Assembly (NCBI GenBank): GCA_017421885.1
Contig: JAFOHJ010000160.1
Coordinates: 1-7,225 of the forward strand
DNA: 7,225 nt
Reading direction: 5' to 3'
From: Clostridia bacterium
GTDB taxonomy: Bacteria > Bacillota_A > Clostridia > Oscillospirales > Butyricicoccaceae
Part shown: positions 4,619 to 7,225 of the stretch, piece after piece
Layout of the letters: the number at the start of each line of letters is the position of its first letter
How positions within the stretch are numbered: the first letter of the stretch is position 1
Position numbers and translations under genes: made by a program
The notes under the pieces: generated by a model
Databases searched by the model: none
What the model saw: the letters and a program-made list of their open reading frames with translations, nothing else
What the model was told of the DNA's origin: nothing

Positions 4619-6944
4619 TGTGCTTCACCCTGTCGTGCTCTTCGGCAGTCTTGGCATCGTTCCAGCGGTCCATTGTGCCTACAAGATAGCCGGTGATGCG
4701 GCGGATATGCTCGAACTTGGGGCCATGGTCGCGCTCGAGGCGGCCACAGCGGGGGCAGCGCTCGCCGATGATGCCGGTGTAGCCGCAGACGATGTCGCTG
4801 TCGACGGGATGGTTGATAGAGCCATATCCAACGCCGCAGTCATGCATTGTGCGGACGACCTTCTCAAAGGCCTCAAGGTTCTGGCTGGGGTCGCCGTCCA
4901 GCTCGACATAGCTGATATGGCCGGCATTGGTCAGCGCATGATAGGGACCCTCGATACGGATCTTATCATAAGCCGAAATGTTATAGTAAACGGGAACATG
5001 GAAGCTGTTTGTATAATACTCTCTGTCGGTTACGCCGGGAATGACGCCGTACTTCTTCTTGTCGATACGGACGAAACGGCCCGAAAGGCCCTCGGCAGGT
5101 GTTGCCAGCAGAGTGAAATTGAGGCCCATTTCCTTGCTGAGATCGTCGAGATACTTACGCATATATGTGATGATCTCCATACCCAGCTTTCTCGATTCCT
5201 CGCTCTCGCCGTGATGCTTGCCTGTCAGTGCTACCAGAGTCTCGGCAAGACCGATAAAGCCTACCGAAAGTGTGCCGTGCTTGAGGATCTCGCCGACACA
5301 GTCGTTGGGAGAGAGGTTCTTGGAGCCGTGCCATACGCCCTGACCCATGAGGAAGGGATAGTTCTTGACCTTCTTCTTGGACTGGATGGCAAAACGATCG
5401 AGGAGCTGACGTGTTACCAATTCCATCTTGCGTGTCAGCTCTTCATAGAACCACTTGATATCGCCCTTACTCTCAATGGCGATGCGGGGCATATTGATGG
5501 ATGTGAAGGAAAGGTTACCGCGTCCGAAGGAGATCTCATTTTCGGGATCGTAGACATTACCCATTACGCGTGTGCGGCAGCCCATATAGGAGATCTCGGT
5601 CTCAGGACGACCCTCTCTGTAATACTGCAGGTTGAAGGGTGCGTCGAGGAAGCTGAAGTTGGGGAACAGGCGCTTTGCCGAAACGCGGCAGGCCAGCTTG
5701 AACAGGTCATAGTTGGGATCGCCGGGATTATAGTTGACACCTTCCTTGATCTTGAAGATCTGGATGGGGAAGATGGGTGTCTCGCCGCGGCCGAGGCCTG
5801 CCTCTGTTGCCAGCATGACATTCTTGATTACCATGCGGCCTTCGGGACTGGTGTCGGTGCCGTAGTTGATGGAAGAGAAGGGGGTCTGGGCACCTGCACG
5901 GGAGTGCATGGTGTTAAGGTTATGTACCAGAGCCTCCATCGCCTGATATGTGGTCTTGTCGGTCTCACGCAGAGCATTCTTGTATGCGAATCTTGCGCAC
6001 TTTTCATAAAGTTCGCCGTCAACGCCGATAGCTGCCATCTCACGCTTCTCAACTTCCTTGTATGCCTCGCTCATGTTGATCTGGGGAGCGACGCCGTACT
6101 CCTTGTATATGGTCTTGATAAGGGCACGGATCTGAGCCTGACGCTTGTCGGTGCCCTCGTCGATGTCCTCAAGCATAACAACGGCCTTGGCAAGGTTTGC
6201 ACCGTAGATGCGCTTGAAGGTCTTGGCTACGCCCTTTGCAAGGCCGTAATCAAAGTTGGGGATGCTCTGACCGCCGTGCTGGTCATTCTGGTTCGACTGG
6301 ATGGCGATACAAGCCAGTGCGCCATAGCTGGAGATATCGTTAGGCTCGCGGAGGAAGCCGTGGCCTGTGGAGAAACCGCCCTTGAAAAGGCTCTCGATAT
6401 CGATCTGGCAGCATGTTGTTGTCAGAGTGTAGAAATCAAAGTCGTGGATGTGGATATCGCCCTCTCTGTGAGCCTTACTCTGCTCGGGAGAGAGGATATA
6501 CTTCTCATAGAAGTCCTTCGCGCCTTCACTGCCGTACTTGAGCATGGTTCCCATAGCTGTGTCGCCGTCGACGTTGGCATTGTCGCGCTTGAGATCGCTG
6601 TCCTCAGCATCCGAGAATGTGATTTCGTTATAAACCTTCATCAGGTTGCTCTTCATGTCGCGAGCCCTTGTACGCTCGGAACGATAGATGATGTATTTCT
6701 TGGATACCGACGCATAACCGTTATCCATCAGCACTACCTCGACGATATCCTGAATATCCTCGACACCGGGAGCCTCGTCACCAAAACGCTCGACAAGCTT
6801 GGCCTCGACTGCCTTGGCCATGCGCAGGCTCTCGCCCTCGTCGATGCTCTTGGTTGCCTCCATAGCTCTGGAGATGGCCGACGAGATCTTGGAAAGGTCG
6901 TATTCCACCTCTCTGCCGTCTCTCTTTATGATCTTGCTGAACAT
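4611..6944 (-). CDS. nrdD: Anaerobic (class III) ribonucleoside-triphosphate reductase NrdD
   Basis: Glycyl-radical enzyme that makes deoxyribonucleoside triphosphates from ribonucleoside triphosphates without oxygen; 777 residues (E. coli 712). Domains: N-terminal ATP-cone (about 1-95, from KRDGREVEYD to YRSERTRA) for allosteric activity control, then the ten-stranded barrel with TTCCQID (175-182), NDQHGGQ (220-226) and HSRAGAQTPFSSINYGTD (347-364). MGCRTRV (454-460) carries the likely thiyl-radical C456. The C-terminal zinc region has C720, C730 and C733, and the glycyl-radical motif RRITGYL places the radical on G752. The expected first Cys of the zinc site is not present (Asp/Ile instead). 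ATG at 6944 is 6 nt from AAAGGGG (6957-6951). It is transcribed with nrdG from a consensus promoter about 170 nt upstream; NrdR-like boxes further upstream suggest control by deoxynucleotide level. Formate or thioredoxin-type reductant use was not assigned. Confidence 0.98.
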   Translation of the reverse strand: MFSKIIKRDGREVEYDLSKISSAISRAMEATKSIDEGESLRMAKAVEAKLVERFGDEAPGVEDIQDIVEVVLMDNGYASVSKKYIIYRSERTRARDMKSNLMKVYNEITFSDAEDSDLKRDNANVDGDTAMGTMLKYGSEGAKDFYEKYILSPEQSKAHREGDIHIHDFDFYTLTTTCCQIDIESLFKGGFSTGHGFLREPNDISSYGALACIAIQSNQNDQHGGQSIPNFDYGLAKGVAKTFKRIYGANLAKAVVMLEDIDEGTDKRQAQIRALIKTIYKEYGVAPQINMSEAYKEVEKREMAAIGVDGELYEKCARFAYKNALRETDKTTYQAMEALVHNLNTMHSRAGAQTPFSSINYGTDTSPEGRMVIKNVMLATEAGLGRGETPIFPIQIFKIKEGVNYNPGDPNYDLFKLACRVSAKRLFPNFSFLDAPFNLQYYREGRPETEISYMGCRTRVMGNVYDPENEISFGRGNLSFTSINMPRIAIESKGDIKWFYEELTRKMELVTRQLLDRFAIQSKKKVKNYPFLMGQGVWHGSKNLSPNDCVGEILKHGTLSVGFIGLAETLVALTGKHHGESEESRKLGMEIITYMRKYLDDLSKEMGLNFTLLATPAEGLSGRFVRIDKKKYGVIPGVTDREYYTNSFHVPVYYNISAYDKIRIEGPYHALTNAGHISYVELDGDPSQNLEAFEKVVRTMHDCGVGYGSINHPVDSDIVCGYTGIIGERCPRCGRLERDHGPKFEHIRRITGYLVGTMDRWNDAKTAEEHDRVKHSV

Positions 6945-6993
6945 CTTATACCCCTTTCAAATGCTTCAATATGGGTCTTTTAAATTTCAAAAG

Positions 6994-7051
6994 TCAGCGA
7001 TAAAACAGCCTGTCCAAAGAGCAACCGCACGCTTCAGGACCTGTTCGCTGA
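6994..7051 (-). promoter_or_regulatory. Structured nrdD mRNA leader (bulged long hairpin)
   Basis: On the minus strand three segments pair in register: TCAGCGA with TCGCTGA (7051-7045 with 7000-6994), ACAG with CTGT (7044-7041 with 7008-7005), and GTCC with GGAC (7040-7037 with 7015-7012). The bulges (4 and 3 nt) are on one side only, and the apical loop is 21 nt. That is 15 bp in a 58-nt span inside a roughly 170-nt leader. It does not match a riboswitch that I recognise. No strong T-run follows, so it is not an evident terminator. Confidence 0.5.
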
Positions 7052-7118
7052 TAACTAAATTACCAATATTTAACAACTAAATAAGTCTTTTTCGATGGTT
7101 TCCCCATCACGATTTAAG

Positions 7119-7147
7119 ATTATAAATGCTCAACTGCCTACTGTCAA
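7119..7147 (-). promoter_or_regulatory. Consensus sigma-A promoter of nrdD-nrdG
   Basis: -35 TTGACA (7147-7142), 17-bp spacer, -10 TATAAT (7124-7119): full match to consensus. Predicted start near 7112, leaving a leader of about 165-170 nt. A small hairpin, GATGG/CCATC (7109-7095), lies at the predicted 5' end and may stabilise the mRNA. Confidence 0.88.
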
Positions 7148-7180
7148 TAACCAGTATACATAACTCCCCGAAGAATATTC

Positions 7181-7225
7181 TGTCAAGATATAGATTTATT
7201 TTCAACATTATCAACAATATGTAGA
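7181..7225 (-). promoter_or_regulatory. Tandem NrdR-box-like sites
   Basis: NrdR repressor sites follow roughly ACACTATATATTGTGT and occur as pairs about 31-32 bp apart upstream of nrd genes. Here CTACATATTGT (box 1, 7225-7212, cut by the window edge) and CTATATCTTGA (box 2, 7196-7181) match 10 of 14 and 10 of 16 positions by hand, with a start-to-start distance of 31 bp. Box 2 ends 33 bp before the consensus -35, farther upstream than usual. No nrdR gene is in the window. Plausible but not certain in AT-rich DNA. Confidence 0.5.

Noticed and set aside
4506..6983. An 825-codon open frame on the plus strand opposite nrdD and nrdG
   Set aside because: It is the antisense of two genes with clear family motifs. 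The translation is low-complexity and rich in Val/Leu/Ala/Cys, and no ribosome binding site or family match is seen. Long antisense frames are a by-product of biased codon use.
7059..7076. Possible Rex (redox) operator, TTGTTAA half-site in the nrdD leader
   Set aside because: Only one half fits the inverted-repeat consensus; the other half matches about 2 of 7 positions.
7060..7107. 15-residue leader peptide frame (MGKPSKKTYLVVKYW) at the predicted 5' end of the nrdD mRNA
   Set aside because: It would start about 5 nt from the predicted transcription start without a ribosome binding site, and shows no run of regulatory codons. Probably chance.
7158..7186. Second promoter using TTGACA at 7186-7181
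   Set aside because: At 17-bp spacing the -10 would be TTATGT, a poor match; the better TATACT lies 22 bp away. It is kept only as a possibility linked to the NrdR-like box.

Overview
The window looks like a chromosomal segment from an anaerobic, gut-type Firmicute of the class Clostridia. This is an inference from three things: an oxygen-sensitive class III ribonucleotide reductase with its activase, strong Shine-Dalgarno sequences (AGGAG, AAAGG), and consensus sigma-A promoters. Coding G+C is around half by eye (not counted), which would suit Oscillospiraceae/Ruminococcaceae, but genus cannot be fixed from sequence alone. All five real genes are on the minus strand, so the window reads biologically from right (7225) to left (1).

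Right part (4013-7225): an nrdD-nrdG operon. A perfect consensus promoter (TTGACA-17-TATAAT) lies about 170 nt upstream of nrdD. Further upstream, at the window edge, is a pair of NrdR-box-like sites 31 bp apart. The leader between promoter and nrdD can fold into a long bulged hairpin. nrdD encodes the glycyl-radical reductase. nrdG, which overlaps it by 8 nt with a GTG start, encodes the radical-SAM activase that installs the glycyl radical. A strong intrinsic terminator closes the operon.

Left part (1-3952): three tandem paralogues of the AbgB-type M20 amidohydrolase family (p-aminobenzoyl-glutamate hydrolase subunit B-like). They are called here copy 1 (2466-3848), copy 2 (838-2226) and copy 3 (1-698, cut by the window edge). 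Copy 1 has its own good promoter (TTGATA-17-TATAAT). No clear promoter is seen for copies 2 and 3, so a single transcription unit is likely. Copies 2 and 3 resemble each other more than copy 1. A central segment in the lid/dimerisation domain is almost invariant in all three.

The most unusual material is in the two gaps between the amidohydrolase genes (699-837 and 2227-2465). These are built from back-to-back hairpins joined by a repeated connector (on the minus strand GGGGACCCC, 5-6 nt, AAATAGATT; three copies). The hairpin arms differ from copy to copy but always match their own partner. In both complete genes the first hairpin spans the stop codon and uses the last codons of that gene as one arm. 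This looks like a modular, structure-conserved extragenic repeat family. A factor-independent terminator-like hairpin also sits directly in front of the copy 3 ribosome binding site.
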